Made by a program: the position numbers and the translations under genes. This document shows positions 52,389 through 63,100 of a DNA stretch of 64,000 bases, one piece after another (positions within the stretch are counted from its first letter, which is position 1; the number at the start of each line of letters is the position of its first letter). The DNA lies in the NCBI RefSeq assembly GCF_022559625.1, contig NZ_CP042288.1, positions 2,056,155-2,120,154 of the forward strand. Reading direction: 5' to 3'. The notes beneath the pieces were generated by a model. That model saw only the letters and a program-made list of their open reading frames with translations. It did no database searches and had not been told where the DNA came from. Source of the DNA: Aquisalinus flavus. Lineage in GTDB: Bacteria > Pseudomonadota > Alphaproteobacteria > Caulobacterales > Parvularculaceae.

Positions 52389-53309
52389 TCAACCCTTCTT
52401 GTCGCGGCCGAAATTCGGTTCGGCGCTTTCCTGGCCGGCTTCGATGATCGCCTTGCGCAGACCGCGCGAGCGGGCAAAGGCCTTTTCCAGTGCCTCGCCA
52501 TCGCCCCAGCGGATCGCCCTCTGCATCACGGCAAGTTCCTCGGAAAAACGGCCCAGCACTTCCAGTACCGCTTCCTTGTTGTTGATGAAGACGTCGCGCC
52601 ACATGATCGGGTCGGAAGCTGCGATACGGGTAAAGTCCCTGAATCCGCCTGCGGAATATTTCACAACTTCCGCCTCATTGACGCTTTCGACGTCATCGGC
52701 GGCACCGACCAGCGTATAGGCAATCAGGTGCGGCAGGTGGGAGGTGACAGCCAGGGCAAGATCGTGATGCTTCGCATCCATTTGCACGACATCAGAGCCA
52801 AATGCCCGCCACAGCGCATCGACCCGGGCGAGCGACCGGCCATACGCTTCGTCGCTCCGTTCCATCGGTGTGATGATACACCAGCGGTTGCGGAACAGGG
52901 TGGCAAAGCCCGCGGCCGGGCCGGAATGCTCCGTCCCCGCAACCGGATGCGCGGGCACGAAGTGCACGCTGTCGGGCAGGCCTTGCGCCGCCTCGATCAC
53001 GGAGCCCTTGCACGAGCCGACATCCATAACGACCGTGCCAGCCTTGGCGGAAGCCAGTTGCGGCAGGATCTTGCCGATGGCGCCGACGGGTGTCGACAGG
53101 ACGACGAGATCGCTCTGGGCCACCGCGTTTTCGAGACTATCCGCCGCCTCGTCGATCACACCCAGCCTCAGTGCCTCGGCACGAACGTCAGCAGAAAGAT
53201 CATAACCGACGACTTTCGTCGTGCCTGCACTGGCGCGCGCCGCATGGGCAACGGACGACCCGATCAAGCCGATCCCGACAATGGCGATCGTTTCAAAGGG
53301 CTCGTCCAT
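52389..53309 (-). CDS. tyrA: Prephenate/arogenate dehydrogenase
   Basis: 306 residues from the ATG at 53309. The Rossmann motif IVGIGLIGSSVAHAARA is followed by VMDVGSCKGSVIEA, HFVPAHPVAGTEHSGPAAGF and SHLPHLIAYTLVG, all diagnostic of the TyrA dehydrogenase domain. It leads to tyrosine. No chorismate mutase domain is fused. The start overlaps the hisC stop (TGATG), so hisC-tyrA is one leftward operon, and HisC may act on aromatic keto acids too. Confidence 0.94.
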   Translation of the reverse strand: MDEPFETIAIVGIGLIGSSVAHAARASAGTTKVVGYDLSADVRAEALRLGVIDEAADSLENAVAQSDLVVLSTPVGAIGKILPQLASAKAGTVVMDVGSCKGSVIEAAQGLPDSVHFVPAHPVAGTEHSGPAAGFATLFRNRWCIITPMERSDEAYGRSLARVDALWRAFGSDVVQMDAKHHDLALAVTSHLPHLIAYTLVGAADDVESVNEAEVVKYSAGGFRDFTRIAASDPIMWRDVFINNKEAVLEVLGRFSEELAVMQRAIRWGDGEALEKAFARSRGLRKAIIEAGQESAEPNFGRDKKG

Positions 53310-54418
53310 CACTGGCTCGCAAACTCGGAGATGGCATTGAGGCAGACATCATTCGCCTCCGTCGAGCCGATGGAGATCCGCACATAATCCGGCAGGAAAT
53401 AGCCGCCCATCTGGCGCACGGTGACGCCGCGCGTCTTCAGGAATTCGATCAGCGCGGTGACATCCTCGACCGGCGCATCGCCCCGGCCTTTCGCCAGCAC
53501 GAAATTGCCATGGCTGTCACCGACCTCGAAGCCAAGGCCGCGCAGGCGCTGGGTGACGCGGGCCCTTTCGCGCCGGTTGTGGTCGCGATTGTCGTCGACG
53601 AACTCGTCATCGCTGACGGCAGCGACGCCTGCCTCGATGGCGGAGAGAGAGACGTTGAACGGCCCGCGCACCTTGTTCAGCACCTCGGCGATGGATGGCG
53701 GGCAATAGGCCCAGCCGAGCCGTAACCCGCCAAGGCCGTAAATCTTGGAGAATGTCCGAGTCATGACGGTGTTTTCCGCCCCGGTGCCGATCGCCGCCCG
53801 CACCAGCGACGTGCCCTCGTCGTAATCGACCCAATCCATATATTCCGCATAGGCCGCATCGACGACAAGCAACACATCCTCGCGCAGGCCCTCGCGCAGG
53901 CGGGCCAGTTCCTCGCCCGATATCGCCGTGCCCGTCGGGTTGTTCGGATTGGCGATAAACAGGATCCGGGTATTCTCATCGACCTGCGCCAGCAGGGCAT
54001 CGACATCGGCGGTGAGGTTTTTCTCCTCGGCGAATTTCGTGCTCGCGCCGCACCCCTGGGCGAGGATGTGATAGACCGAGAAGCCATGACGCGACATGAC
54101 GATATTGTCGCCGGGCCCGAGATAGGCCTTGCACAACAGCTGCAGGATCTCGTCGGAGCCGGCGCCACAGACGATCAACTCAGGCGCAAGACCATAGCGG
54201 GCCGCGAGCGCCTCGCGCAGGACCCGGGCCGATCCGTCGGGATAGATATGCAGCTTGCCCGCCGCCGCCTCATAGGCCTCCATCGCCTTCGGGCTCGGGC
54301 CCAGCGCGCTCTCGTTCGAGGCCAGCTTGTAGACCGGGCCGTCAAACCCCGTGACGGCAGAGCCGGGCACATAGGGCTTGATCTCGTCGATACCGGGACG
54401 GGGCTGCGGTCGGGTCAT
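53309..54418 (-). CDS. hisC: Histidinol-phosphate aminotransferase family
   Basis: 369 residues. PLP fold type [47 protein letters not shown] and [20 protein letters not shown] with the cofactor Lys. The C-terminus [19 protein letters not shown] is typical. It transaminates histidinol phosphate and, paired with tyrA, perhaps prephenate or phenylpyruvate. MTRPQPRPG (54418) was chosen over the Met at 54448. It is divergent from metX. Confidence 0.93.
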   Translation of the reverse strand: MTRPQPRPGIDEIKPYVPGSAVTGFDGPVYKLASNESALGPSPKAMEAYEAAAGKLHIYPDGSARVLREALAARYGLAPELIVCGAGSDEILQLLCKAYLGPGDNIVMSRHGFSVYHILAQGCGASTKFAEEKNLTADVDALLAQVDENTRILFIANPNNPTGTAISGEELARLREGLREDVLLVVDAAYAEYMDWVDYDEGTSLVRAAIGTGAENTVMTRTFSKIYGLGGLRLGWAYCPPSIAEVLNKVRGPFNVSLSAIEAGVAAVSDDEFVDDNRDHNRRERARVTQRLRGLGFEVGDSHGNFVLAKGRGDAPVEDVTALIEFLKTRGVTVRQMGGYFLPDYVRISIGSTEANDVCLNAISEFASQ

Positions 54419-54552
54419 GCTCAAATCCGTTTCCTGTTTCGCTGGCAATTCTTGTATCCCGTGCGGGGCCTGCTATAGAGCACGCTTTGTGGCGCAACTG
54501 GCGTCGGCTTTCAATAGCCGCCGCCTTAACTGAAGGTCAGGGCGAGATTCGC

Positions 54553-55698
54553 ATGCCCAGCACGCGTGAACCTTACTGCCTGCTGCCAGACGGTGCCAGC
54601 GACGTGCTGACGCTGACCGACCCGCTGCCACTCGATTCAGGCGAGACGCTGTCGGGTGTGCAGGTCGCCTACAGGACCTGGGGCCAGTTGAACGCGGCCA
54701 AATCCAACGCCATCATGATCTGCCATGCGCTGACCGCCGACCAGTTCGCGGTCGAGGATCACCCGGTCACCGGCAAACCCGGCTGGTGGCAGCACCTTGT
54801 CGGCCCAGGCAAGCTGATCGACACAGACCGCTATTTCGTCATCTGTTCCAACGTACTGGGCGGCTGCATGGGCACGACCGGCCCGTCCTCGATCAATCCA
54901 GCGACGGGCAAGCCCTATGGCCTGTCCCTGCCGGTCATCACGCTGGGCGACATGGTGCGCGCACAGGCGCGGCTGGTCGATCATCTCGGCATAGACCGGC
55001 TGCTCGCCGTCATCGGCGGGTCGATGGGCGGCATGCAGGTGCTGCAATGGGCAGCAGATTACCCTGACAGGGTCATTGCCGCCGCGCCGATCGCCACCGC
55101 CTCGCGCCACACACCCCAGAATATCGCCTTTCATGAAGTCGGCCGCCAGGCGGTGATGGCCGACCCCGCCTGGGCCGATGGCGATTATTACGAGACCGGA
55201 ATACGCCCCGAAAAAGGTCTCGCCGTCGCCCGCATGGCCGCTCATATCACCTATCTGTCGGAAAATTCGCTGAACCGCAAATTCGGCCGCAATCTGCAGG
55301 AACGCGACAAGGTCGGCTTTTCCTTCGATGCGGATTTCCAGGTCGAGAGCTATCTGCGCTATCAGGGGCGCAGCTTCGTCGACCGCTTCGACGCCAATTC
55401 CTATCTCTACATCACCCGGGCGATGGACTATTTCGACCTCGCGCGCGGCACGACGCTGGCCGATACCTATCGCGCCTGCAAGGCGCGCTTCCTGCTGGCG
55501 AGTTTCACGACCGACTGGCTCTATCCGACGGTCGAGAGCCGTCACATCGTCCGCGCCCTGCATGCCGGCGGCGCTGACGTGTCCTTCGTCGAGATCGAAA
55601 GCGACAAGGGGCATGACGCCTTCCTGCTCGACGAGCCGGAATTCTTTGACGTGCTCGGCGGCTGGCTGAAATCGGTTGCTGCGGAACAGGGGGTCTGA
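54553..55698 (+). CDS. metX: Homoserine O-acetyltransferase MetX
   Basis: 381 residues from MPSTREPY. An alpha/beta hydrolase with the nucleophile Ser in [18 protein letters not shown] (about 154-160), the Asp in the TDWLYPT region, and His in [10 protein letters not shown] (about 353). [15 protein letters not shown] is conserved. It activates homoserine for methionine synthesis. metW follows 2 bases after the stop, the standard alphaproteobacterial metXW pair. Succinyl- versus acetyl-CoA preference cannot be read here. Confidence 0.94.
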   Translation: MPSTREPYCLLPDGASDVLTLTDPLPLDSGETLSGVQVAYRTWGQLNAAKSNAIMICHALTADQFAVEDHPVTGKPGWWQHLVGPGKLIDTDRYFVICSNVLGGCMGTTGPSSINPATGKPYGLSLPVITLGDMVRAQARLVDHLGIDRLLAVIGGSMGGMQVLQWAADYPDRVIAAAPIATASRHTPQNIAFHEVGRQAVMADPAWADGDYYETGIRPEKGLAVARMAAHITYLSENSLNRKFGRNLQERDKVGFSFDADFQVESYLRYQGRSFVDRFDANSYLYITRAMDYFDLARGTTLADTYRACKARFLLASFTTDWLYPTVESRHIVRALHAGGADVSFVEIESDKGHDAFLLDEPEFFDVLGGWLKSVAAEQGV

Positions 55699-55700
55699 TC

Positions 55701-56321
55701 ATGGCGTCCCTCTCCCGGCTCGACCTGCAGCATATCGCCTCCCTCGTCGAAACAGGCTCACGCGTGCTCGATGTCGGCTGCGGCGATGGCGAACTGCTTA
55801 CTCTGCTGCGCGACAGCCGCGCAGCACAGGGGCGCGGTCTGGAGATCAGCCGCGAGGGCGTCTCAAACAGTGTCGCCAAGGGTCTGTCGGTCGTGCAAGG
55901 CGATGCCGATACCGATCTTGCCGAATATCCGGATGATGCGTTCGATTACGTCATCCTGACACGGACGATCCAGGCGGTGCGGCGCCCCGACCTGACCCTG
56001 GCCGAGGCACTTCGCATCGGACGCCGGGCCGTGGTTTCCTTTCCCAATTTCGGCTACTGGAAAGTCCGGCTCAATTTGTTGTTCGCGGGACGTATGCCGA
56101 AATCCCGCGCCCTGCCGGCCAGCTGGTTTGAAACGGACAATATCCATTTGTGCACGATCGCCGACTTCGTCGCATTATGCACGCACAAGGGTATAAGGAT
56201 CGAGGCGGCCTATTCCGCTGCCAGCAACACAAAGCCTGAACCGTATGAGCCGACGGGCGCGACGCTCGCCCTGCGCAATTTGCTGGCCGAGGAATCAATC
56301 TTCATTCTCACCAAAGGGTGA
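55701..56321 (+). CDS. metW: Methionine biosynthesis protein MetW
   Basis: 206 residues. A SAM-methyltransferase-like fold with SRVLDVGCGDGELLTLL and YVILTRTIQAVRRPD, then VVSFPNFGYWKVRLNLLFAG and WFETDNIHLCTIADF, all specific to MetW. It works with MetX in the acyl-homoserine step. It is translated right behind metX. Its last 27 bases overlap the end of a convergent methyltransferase gene. Confidence 0.95.
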   Translation: MASLSRLDLQHIASLVETGSRVLDVGCGDGELLTLLRDSRAAQGRGLEISREGVSNSVAKGLSVVQGDADTDLAEYPDDAFDYVILTRTIQAVRRPDLTLAEALRIGRRAVVSFPNFGYWKVRLNLLFAGRMPKSRALPASWFETDNIHLCTIADFVALCTHKGIRIEAAYSAASNTKPEPYEPTGATLALRNLLAEESIFILTKG

Positions 56322-57068
56322 ATTCCGGCCAGCCGATGAAGACGCCCGCCTGTTGCCCTGCAGGCCAGCGGGCCGCAGGACACGGGCAGGATTGAGCACC
56401 TCTGCCTTTGTACCCGAAACCGGCATGGCGATTTCCTTGACCGCCTCGACCAGTGTCACGCCTGCCAGCGCCGACCACAGGTGATGCCCCGCCCGCTCCC
56501 ACGCCTTCGAGGCGCGGATCATGAAGGAATAATCGAGCGGCGGAAAATACAGCGCCGAGGTCCAGGCGGCGGGCGTGAACATCGCGCCCTTCAACAGCCG
56601 TGACAGCTGGGTGCGCGACCAGGGCCGGCCGGCGGAAAAGGGCGTAGATTCGATCATCGCCCAAGGGCCGCGCCGGTGCGGGGCGACGATGATCAGCCGC
56701 CCGTCATCGGCCAGAACGCGCCAGACCTCCCGCATCAGGCGACGGGGGGCCGCTGCCTCTTCCAGCCCGTGCACGATCAGGATGCGGTCCATCGACGCAT
56801 CGGGCAACGGCCAGAACAGGTCAGAGGTCAGGCAGCTGGCGCAGCCATGCAGGTCGCTGACATAGCCCATGCCCTCGGGGATCAGGCACAGGCTGCGCTC
56901 CGTCGCCCTGAATATCGGCATATAGGGCGCTGTATAGCCGAACCCCGCGACGCGGCATCCTGCAGTATTGCCCCAGGCTTCTTCCAGCCGGCCTGCGATG
57001 AAGCCACGCGCCGCCTCGCCGAGGGCACTGTCGTAAAAAGACTGTATATCCAGAATATCCGTGCGCAT
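56295..57068 (-). CDS. Class I SAM-dependent methyltransferase
   Basis: 257 residues. The fold is degenerate at motif I (GCRVAGFGYTAPYMP), but LPDASMDRILIVHGLEE and REVWRVLADDGRLIIVAPHR are methyltransferase strands 4 and 5. PFSAGRPWSRTQLSRLLKGA is also characteristic. The target is unknown. It lies beside gloB, as in relatives, and its 3' end overlaps metW on the other strand by 27 bases. Confidence 0.85.
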   Translation of the reverse strand: MRTDILDIQSFYDSALGEAARGFIAGRLEEAWGNTAGCRVAGFGYTAPYMPIFRATERSLCLIPEGMGYVSDLHGCASCLTSDLFWPLPDASMDRILIVHGLEEAAAPRRLMREVWRVLADDGRLIIVAPHRRGPWAMIESTPFSAGRPWSRTQLSRLLKGAMFTPAAWTSALYFPPLDYSFMIRASKAWERAGHHLWSALAGVTLVEAVKEIAMPVSGTKAEVLNPARVLRPAGLQGNRRASSSAGRNSPFGENED

Positions 57069-57153
57069 GACTTACTTTTTACCGTTCGCAGTATCGCCAT
57101 CATCGGCAGCAACGCTAAACTAATGCGGGTGAGACCATGCCGAAAGGATTAAT

Positions 57154-57942
57154 ATGTCGTTCTTCCACCAGATAGGCGGCGTTCAGATCAGTCAGTTCCC
57201 GTGCCTGTCTGACAATTACGGTTTCCTGATCCACGATCCGCAGACTCACGCCTGTGCCGCCATCGACACGCCAGATGCCGAGGCGGTCAATGTCGCCCTC
57301 GAAGAACGCGGCTGGCAGCTGACCGATATCTTCAACACCCATTGGCATCCAGACCATACCGGTGGCAACGGGGCGCTGAAGGAACGCTGGGCGTGTACCG
57401 TCACCGGACCGCAAGCCGAAGATGGCCGTATCCCCGTGGCTGACAGGCTGGTCAACGAGGGCGACACCGTCAGACTTGGCGGCTTCAGTGGCCACGTCAT
57501 CGAAACGCCGGGCCATACGCGTGGCCATATCATCTATCACTTCGACTCGGCAGGTATAGCCTTTGTCGGGGACACTTTGTTCGCGCTGGGCTGCGGGCGT
57601 TTGTTCGAAGGGACCGCCGCCGTGATGTGGCCATCGCTGAAAAAGATCCGTGCCCTGCCGGCGGAGACGGTCGTCTTTTGCGCCCATGAATATACCCAGT
57701 CCAATGCACGCTTTGCCGAGACGATCGAGACCAGCAACAAGGCGCTGATGGACCGCATCGCGCAGATCGACGAGAAGAGAACCAGGGGCGAGCCTACCGT
57801 GCCAACAACCATTGCGATCGAGCGCGACACCAACCCCTTTCTTCGTGCCGACATGACATCCCTGCAGGCCGATATCGGCATGGGCGGCAATGACCCGGTC
57901 GATGTGTTCGGCGAGATCCGTCAGCGCAAAGACAATTTCTGA
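57154..57942 (+). CDS. gloB: Hydroxyacylglutathione hydrolase (glyoxalase II)
   Basis: 262 residues. The metallo-beta-lactamase motif is THWHPDHTGG (about 62-71). Further metal ligands are GHTRGHI, FVGDTLFALGCGRLFEG and CAHEY. The C-terminal helical domain (PTTIAIERDTNPFLRADM) binds glutathione, as in GloB. It completes methylglyoxal detoxification to lactate. It is coupled to the cupin gene through TGATG. Confidence 0.94.
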   Translation: MSFFHQIGGVQISQFPCLSDNYGFLIHDPQTHACAAIDTPDAEAVNVALEERGWQLTDIFNTHWHPDHTGGNGALKERWACTVTGPQAEDGRIPVADRLVNEGDTVRLGGFSGHVIETPGHTRGHIIYHFDSAGIAFVGDTLFALGCGRLFEGTAAVMWPSLKKIRALPAETVVFCAHEYTQSNARFAETIETSNKALMDRIAQIDEKRTRGEPTVPTTIAIERDTNPFLRADMTSLQADIGMGGNDPVDVFGEIRQRKDNF

Positions 57943-58346
57943 TGCGTCAACTGACCGCAGAAGACGTGATTGCCGAATTCAGGCTGCTGCCCCATCCCTT
58001 CGATGGCTGGTACGCCCGCATCGAGACGAGCGTCGCCCACCCAGTGCGCTATCACTATCTGATCAGATCGGGCGAATATGCCGCCTGGCACCGTACCGGC
58101 GGCCGGCTTGTCGTGACGCATATAGACGGCGCGCCGTTGACATTGACCCTGTCGGATGGCGGACGCGCCACGCGCTCGCATATCCTGCACGAAAGCCGCG
58201 AGCATTCCTGCATGGTCGAGGATACAGAATGGCGCACATGGGAAAGCCTCGGCCACTGGTCCCTGATGATCGTCAGTGCCGAGAGAAAATCGCATTTCCT
58301 GCGCTGGTCGCTGGCGCCGGACGACTGGCACCCTGAGCCTGGATAG
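57942..58346 (+). CDS. Cupin (DUF985-like) protein
   Basis: 134 residues. LLPHPFDGWYARIETS is the DUF985 entry motif. Other cupin strands are RYHYLIRSGEYAAWHRT and CMVEDTEWRTWESLGHWSLM. Small ligand binding or sugar isomerase-like chemistry is possible, but no metal site is convincing. It overlaps the gloB stop, so it may act in the same detoxification unit. Confidence 0.72.
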   Translation: MRQLTAEDVIAEFRLLPHPFDGWYARIETSVAHPVRYHYLIRSGEYAAWHRTGGRLVVTHIDGAPLTLTLSDGGRATRSHILHESREHSCMVEDTEWRTWESLGHWSLMIVSAERKSHFLRWSLAPDDWHPEPG

Positions 58347-58364
58347 GGCCCGCGACGCGAAGGC

Positions 58365-58799
58365 TTACAGGCTGTCTTCGAGGTAAGAGCGGGTCTGGCT
58401 GAAGCCGTTCCCGCCGGGACGGGCGCCGAATGTCAGCGTTTTCCCGTCAAGTGACGGCCCGCTGCCGTCACCGGTACAGGTGAAGGACGAAATGCCGTTC
58501 GCAACCTTGTCCGAACCGCCGCCGCGGCAGATTGCCTCAATCGCTCCGAGGGCATTGTCGCAGGCATCGGCAAGGCTTTCATCGGCCGGCCAGTCGCGGG
58601 CGCGGTTCCAGTCGATACGCGAGGAGATACGCGCGCTGCAGACATTGCCGGTATAGGCGACCTCGCTCGCAAGCTGGCGCTCTTCGGCTTGCCGGGCGCG
58701 CAACTCCTTCAGCGGGCTCTGAGCCGAGGCAACCGTCGAAACGGTGGCAACAGCGAGGCCCGCACCGAGGGCAACTAGTCTAGACAATGCGCTTTTCAT
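58365..58799 (-). CDS. Small secreted hypothetical protein
   Basis: 144 residues from the ATG at 58799. A signal peptide (about 1-27, STVASAQ) precedes a domain with four cysteines (NVCSAR; ACDNAL; EAICRGG; FTCTGD). The C-terminus FSQTRSYLEDSL resembles that of the next protein (LAVTRYLEGAL). No family is recognised. It lies downstream of a larger secreted protein on the same strand, probably one operon. Confidence 0.62.
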   Translation of the reverse strand: MKSALSRLVALGAGLAVATVSTVASAQSPLKELRARQAEERQLASEVAYTGNVCSARISSRIDWNRARDWPADESLADACDNALGAIEAICRGGGSDKVANGISSFTCTGDGSGPSLDGKTLTFGARPGGNGFSQTRSYLEDSL

Positions 58800-58886
58800 C
58801 AACTTTTCTTCCTATCGGGAGAAAGACAATAAACCATGAATGGGACGCGGCAACGGCCTGATCGCGGCCAAAATGCGCCACAACGG

Positions 58887-59984
58887 CTAGAGCGCGCCTT
58901 CCAGATAGCGGGTCACCGCAAGGGATGACGGACGCCCCTGAAGGCCCGCTGCCGGGTTGTAGAATACCGTCAGCGCGCCATCCTGCAGCTTCATCGAGGG
59001 TTCGGCATCGGGCACGAATTCAACGACGGCAAGGCGCTCGGCAACGATTCGGGCACCAAGCGGATCGGCCGCGACCTGATCGATACCCTTTGCCGTGGTC
59101 AGCACGGCATCGGCCAGAACCGCCTGATTACCGGCATACGTGCCAGGTGCCATGAAGGTGATGTAGAAGCCGTGGCGCTGCTCTATGACCTCGGAAGCCC
59201 GGCGCATTCGTTGGGCGGCAATTTCATAGGCCATCGGCGGCGATTTCAGCGTTCCGCCAACCTTGCCCACGGGCAGGACGGCGCGACCGCCAAGCGGCAC
59301 GATGGAGTCATCCTCATATCCTGCAAAGCCTTCTTCCGGCACAAACAGCGTCGCGCCCCCATTGGAGGTGACGCGCAGCACCGCCGTGCCACTCTGGTCG
59401 GTATAGGTGACGTCCCCCCGCGGCGAGCGGGTCGCGTCGAGGATCAGGATTTCCTCTGCCCTGCGGCCTGACAAAAGGGCGCATTCCAGCGTTTCATCGC
59501 TGCCGTCGCAGGGAAATCGGATAAAGCCGTAACTGCCGTCCGCCTGAAAGACGAAGGTCTCGTCGCCTTCCGTCGTCTTGTAAAGTTGCGGTGTCCGGCT
59601 TGAGAGCCGGATTGCGCTGGGGCCGCGCCGGGTCAGCATGGCCGCGAACGGGTCGAGCGGGCGGGCCTCTTCTTCCTCGACCGCCGGCGCGCCGAACAGG
59701 CTTGATGTTGCAGGCGCGTCCTCCTCGCCGATAGCGGGCCCGGCGCTGTCGCCGGCATCATCGCCGATGCCATCCTGACCGACGACAGGCGCCTCCGGGA
59801 CCGGGGCAGCTTGCCCCTCCCCCGTACCAGGCTGCCCCGTCACCTGCGCTTGGGCAACACCGGACAAGGCAAAGCCGGCCAAGATCAGGAGGATGGCAAA
59901 CAGGCGCCAGCCAGAGGCTGTTGCGGCACGGGGAAGTCCCCCTGCTCGCGCATGCTCTGCAAGATTTTTCAGTCCGCTTTTCAT
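58887..59984 (-). CDS. Secreted hypothetical protein
   Basis: 365 residues from MKSGLKNLAEH. A signal peptide (about 20-47, LSGVAQAQ) follows a polar N-terminus. An acidic Pro/Gly spacer (about 48-100) leads to a mainly beta domain: DETFVFQADGSYGFIRFPCD, LFVPEEGFAGYEDDSIV and HGFYITFMAPGTY. Two cysteines (CDGSDETLECAL) may form a disulfide. The C-terminus SLAVTRYLEGAL echoes the next gene downstream. Unknown function. Confidence 0.62.
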   Translation of the reverse strand: MKSGLKNLAEHARAGGLPRAATASGWRLFAILLILAGFALSGVAQAQVTGQPGTGEGQAAPVPEAPVVGQDGIGDDAGDSAGPAIGEEDAPATSSLFGAPAVEEEEARPLDPFAAMLTRRGPSAIRLSSRTPQLYKTTEGDETFVFQADGSYGFIRFPCDGSDETLECALLSGRRAEEILILDATRSPRGDVTYTDQSGTAVLRVTSNGGATLFVPEEGFAGYEDDSIVPLGGRAVLPVGKVGGTLKSPPMAYEIAAQRMRRASEVIEQRHGFYITFMAPGTYAGNQAVLADAVLTTAKGIDQVAADPLGARIVAERLAVVEFVPDAEPSMKLQDGALTVFYNPAAGLQGRPSSLAVTRYLEGAL

Positions 59985-60056
59985 CAACCCTGTTGCTTTC
60001 ACCCTGAAGCGAGGGGCCTTGTCGCATAGCAATAGGGCAAAATGCGGGCAGAAAAA

Positions 60057-60080
60057 AAGGGCGGTCCGAAGACCGCCCTT
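60057..60080 (-). terminator. Terminator of the TonB receptor gene (UUCG tetraloop)
   Basis: On the minus strand a 10-bp stem GGGCGGTC-type helix closes on a TTCG tetraloop (60067-60070) and is followed by seven T residues. Arms: 60057-60066 and 60071-60080. It lies 29 bases after the receptor stop. UUCG loops are unusually stable. Confidence 0.92.
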
Positions 60081-60108
60081 ACGCAACTCATGCGATGCTT
60101 ACGCAGTA

Positions 60109-63100
60109 CTAGAAGTCGTAGTTAACACCGAAGCGGATTTCCCACAGGCTCGGCTCGACCTGGATCGAACCATTGTCCGTGTCCTCGCCGCGGAAGTTGG
60201 AGTAGCGGTACTGACCGTCGACTATACTGGCGTTGACGACGTCAACCGCACCCGGGAACCCTTGCTGACGCAGGACACCCCAATCGCTGTTGAGGAAATT
60301 GCCGACGTTCTCCAGGACAACGAAGGCTTGCGTCCGGTCGCCTTCACGCAGACCCGGCAGGTTCTGGGTGATCTTGAGGTCGAACTTGGTCCACCAGTCA
60401 TCGTGGCAGGCGTTGCGATCAATGATTTCACCGCGGTAATCCGAGTAGCACTCGTCTTCGGCGAGGAATGACAGCAGACCATTCTCGGTCGCAGAGCTGT
60501 CATAGGTCACGAGCGGATCGTTGGCCCCGTTCGGGACATACAAAAGTTGACGGTCGAGGAAGTTGATTTCAGTGACCGCAGAGTTTCCATAAGTCAGGCT
60601 GTATGGCGACCCCTCAGAGACCTGACCGAAGAGCGAGAAGCGTGTGCCGTAGCCTGCAACAAACTCGTGCTCATAATCGGCCTGCAGTGTGAAACGATGC
60701 GGGATTTCGTAATCCGATGTAGCGGTACCGGCATTGTTCGGATCGGTCGTTACGAAGTTAGCATAGTTGGAGGAGGCCACCGACGACGTCATCGGGTTCA
60801 CATCACGGGAGTCCGTGTAAGCATAGCCCAAGGTCCAGTCCAGGCCGAACTCATGGCTCTTGGACAGGGCAATCGAGGCTACGAAAGCTTCCGGTGTCGC
60901 ATCCGTATTGGTCAGGATGTAATCGTCTCTGAACGGATTAAACTCGCCAGCAGCGACAATCGGACGGCCATCAGGCGCCGTACCAATAGCCGATAGGCTT
61001 GCGGATTTGACGATGGCTGCTTCCTTGGCGCGGCTGTAGAGCAGGTCTGCATTCAAGATGAAATTATTGCCGGCCCATGGCATGCCGTAAGTCGCACCAT
61101 CGAAGGAGTGTGTGAGACCAAGGCTATACTTCCATTCCGACGGAATTTCGAAGTCCGGGTCGAGTGCGTTTACAGCACCTGCACCGCTTGCATTGGCAAC
61201 GGCCGAGAGGGCTTCATCAGGGATGTCGAAAAGCGGCGTGCCGCCATTCGAATAGGTATAGTCCGTAATGATATTGCCGTCGCCGGAAAATCCGGCCAAC
61301 GTTTGACCATTGTTGGAGTAGTTGTTCGAAATCCAGACATTTGGATTGCCGCCAGAGTAGAGGCCAACGCCGCCACGGAAGGTCAGGTCCGAACTCCAGT
61401 CATAGGTGAAGCCTAACCGCGGCTGGATGACGGATTTGCCATCCAGGTTGTCATCGTTGCGGATGCCATAGGCATTCAGGAAGTTCGGGTTGAAGGCAGG
61501 TTTGTCGTCAGAGGTAAAGAAATCACCGCGCAGACCCAGAACGAGGTTGAGCTGGTCGGTAACCTGCCACTCGTCTTGAGCATACAGCGTTGTGATCTCG
61601 TAACCGAACTCTGCAGCGCCGTCATCGGCATCGTTCGTACCGGAAGCATTCTGGTAAAGGAACTCGTCCAGATCGCCATTTTCGAAATCGTCGATGCTGG
61701 AGAACAGGAACTGACCCTGAACTCGCTGTACGAAAAGGTTGAACACTTCGAATTCTTCACGCTCGATACCCACAGTAAACAGATGGTCATTCCATGAGTA
61801 GTCAGCCTTGGCCTTGTAGGTCCACAGCTCGTAATTCAGCTCGTTGGCGTGGCGGGAGTCATCCGGACCAAGATAAACGACGGTGTCACCTACTTCGATC
61901 TGGACTTCACCGATCTGGTCGGTCAGGCCACCGTAGGAGTTCTGAATGTTATCGAGATCAAGGAAAGATACGCGCACCTCGGTGGAGAGGTTCTCGGTCC
62001 AGTCGGAGTAGAGCGAACCGGCATAAGAGTTCAGAGTCGCGCCACGCTGATAAAAGTGGTTGAATTCCGGCAGCTCATCCGGGTCACCGTCGGACGGGCT
62101 GTTCGAATAGCCGTCATTGTAGTTGTAGGTGAAGGACGCACGGTGGAAATCGTTGATGTTCCAGTCGAGTTTGAGCAGGAACTTCTCGTCTTCATTGGTC
62201 AGAGCAGTCGGCAGCCCACCGGTTTCATAGCCATAAACATCGCGTGCGATGTCGATGATACGCTGATACTCGGCATCGGTGATGCCTTTTCCTGTTGGCG
62301 TGTTGTTGCCGAACAGGTCTGAGCCTTCCTGATACTCATAGGCAGCAAAGAAGAAAAGCTTGTCCTGAATGATCGGGCCGCCGACATTAATGCCGTAGCG
62401 GTATTCGTCGAAATCACCATTGTCGATTTCACGTTCAGCGGCTTCATCGCCGCGCAGGCTGTCATTGGTATAGTCGAAGAAAGCACCGCCGTGGAATTCG
62501 TTGGTACCGGACTTGGTAACGGCGTTGATGTTACAGGCCGTGAACGAACCGTATTCGACGTCGAACGGCGCCAGCTCGACAGCAACCTGCTCGATGGCAT
62601 CGTAGGAGAACGGGATACGTTCGGTCGGATAACCGTTGGAGTTCAGACCGAAATTGTCGTTCAGGCGGATGCCGTCGACGGTCAGCGAGTTGAAGCGCGG
62701 GTTTGCGCCGGCGCACTGGATCGATTCGGCAAAGGATTCGTCGAGATAAACGCGCGGGTCGATACGGATCACGTCCTTGAGGTCGCGGTTGATAGCCGGA
62801 GCGTTTTGCAGCGTGTCAAGATTGAAAACAGACGACGGGCCAGTTGCGAGGTCGGCACCAACAGTACGCCGAGCCACGATGACGATTTCGTCACCGCCGC
62901 TTTCTTCAGCAAGATCGAAAGTCAGGTTTGTGGAAGAACCGAGCTCGAGACCGAGGTCTTCGAGGCGCTCGCCCTGGAAGCCGGCGCTCTCGACGATCAC
63001 GACGTAGTTGCCGCCGATCGGAAGGTTGCGCACGGAGAACTGGCCATTGCCAGTGGTTGACAGCGTACGGCTGAAGCCGGTTTGCTCGTTGATGATCGAG

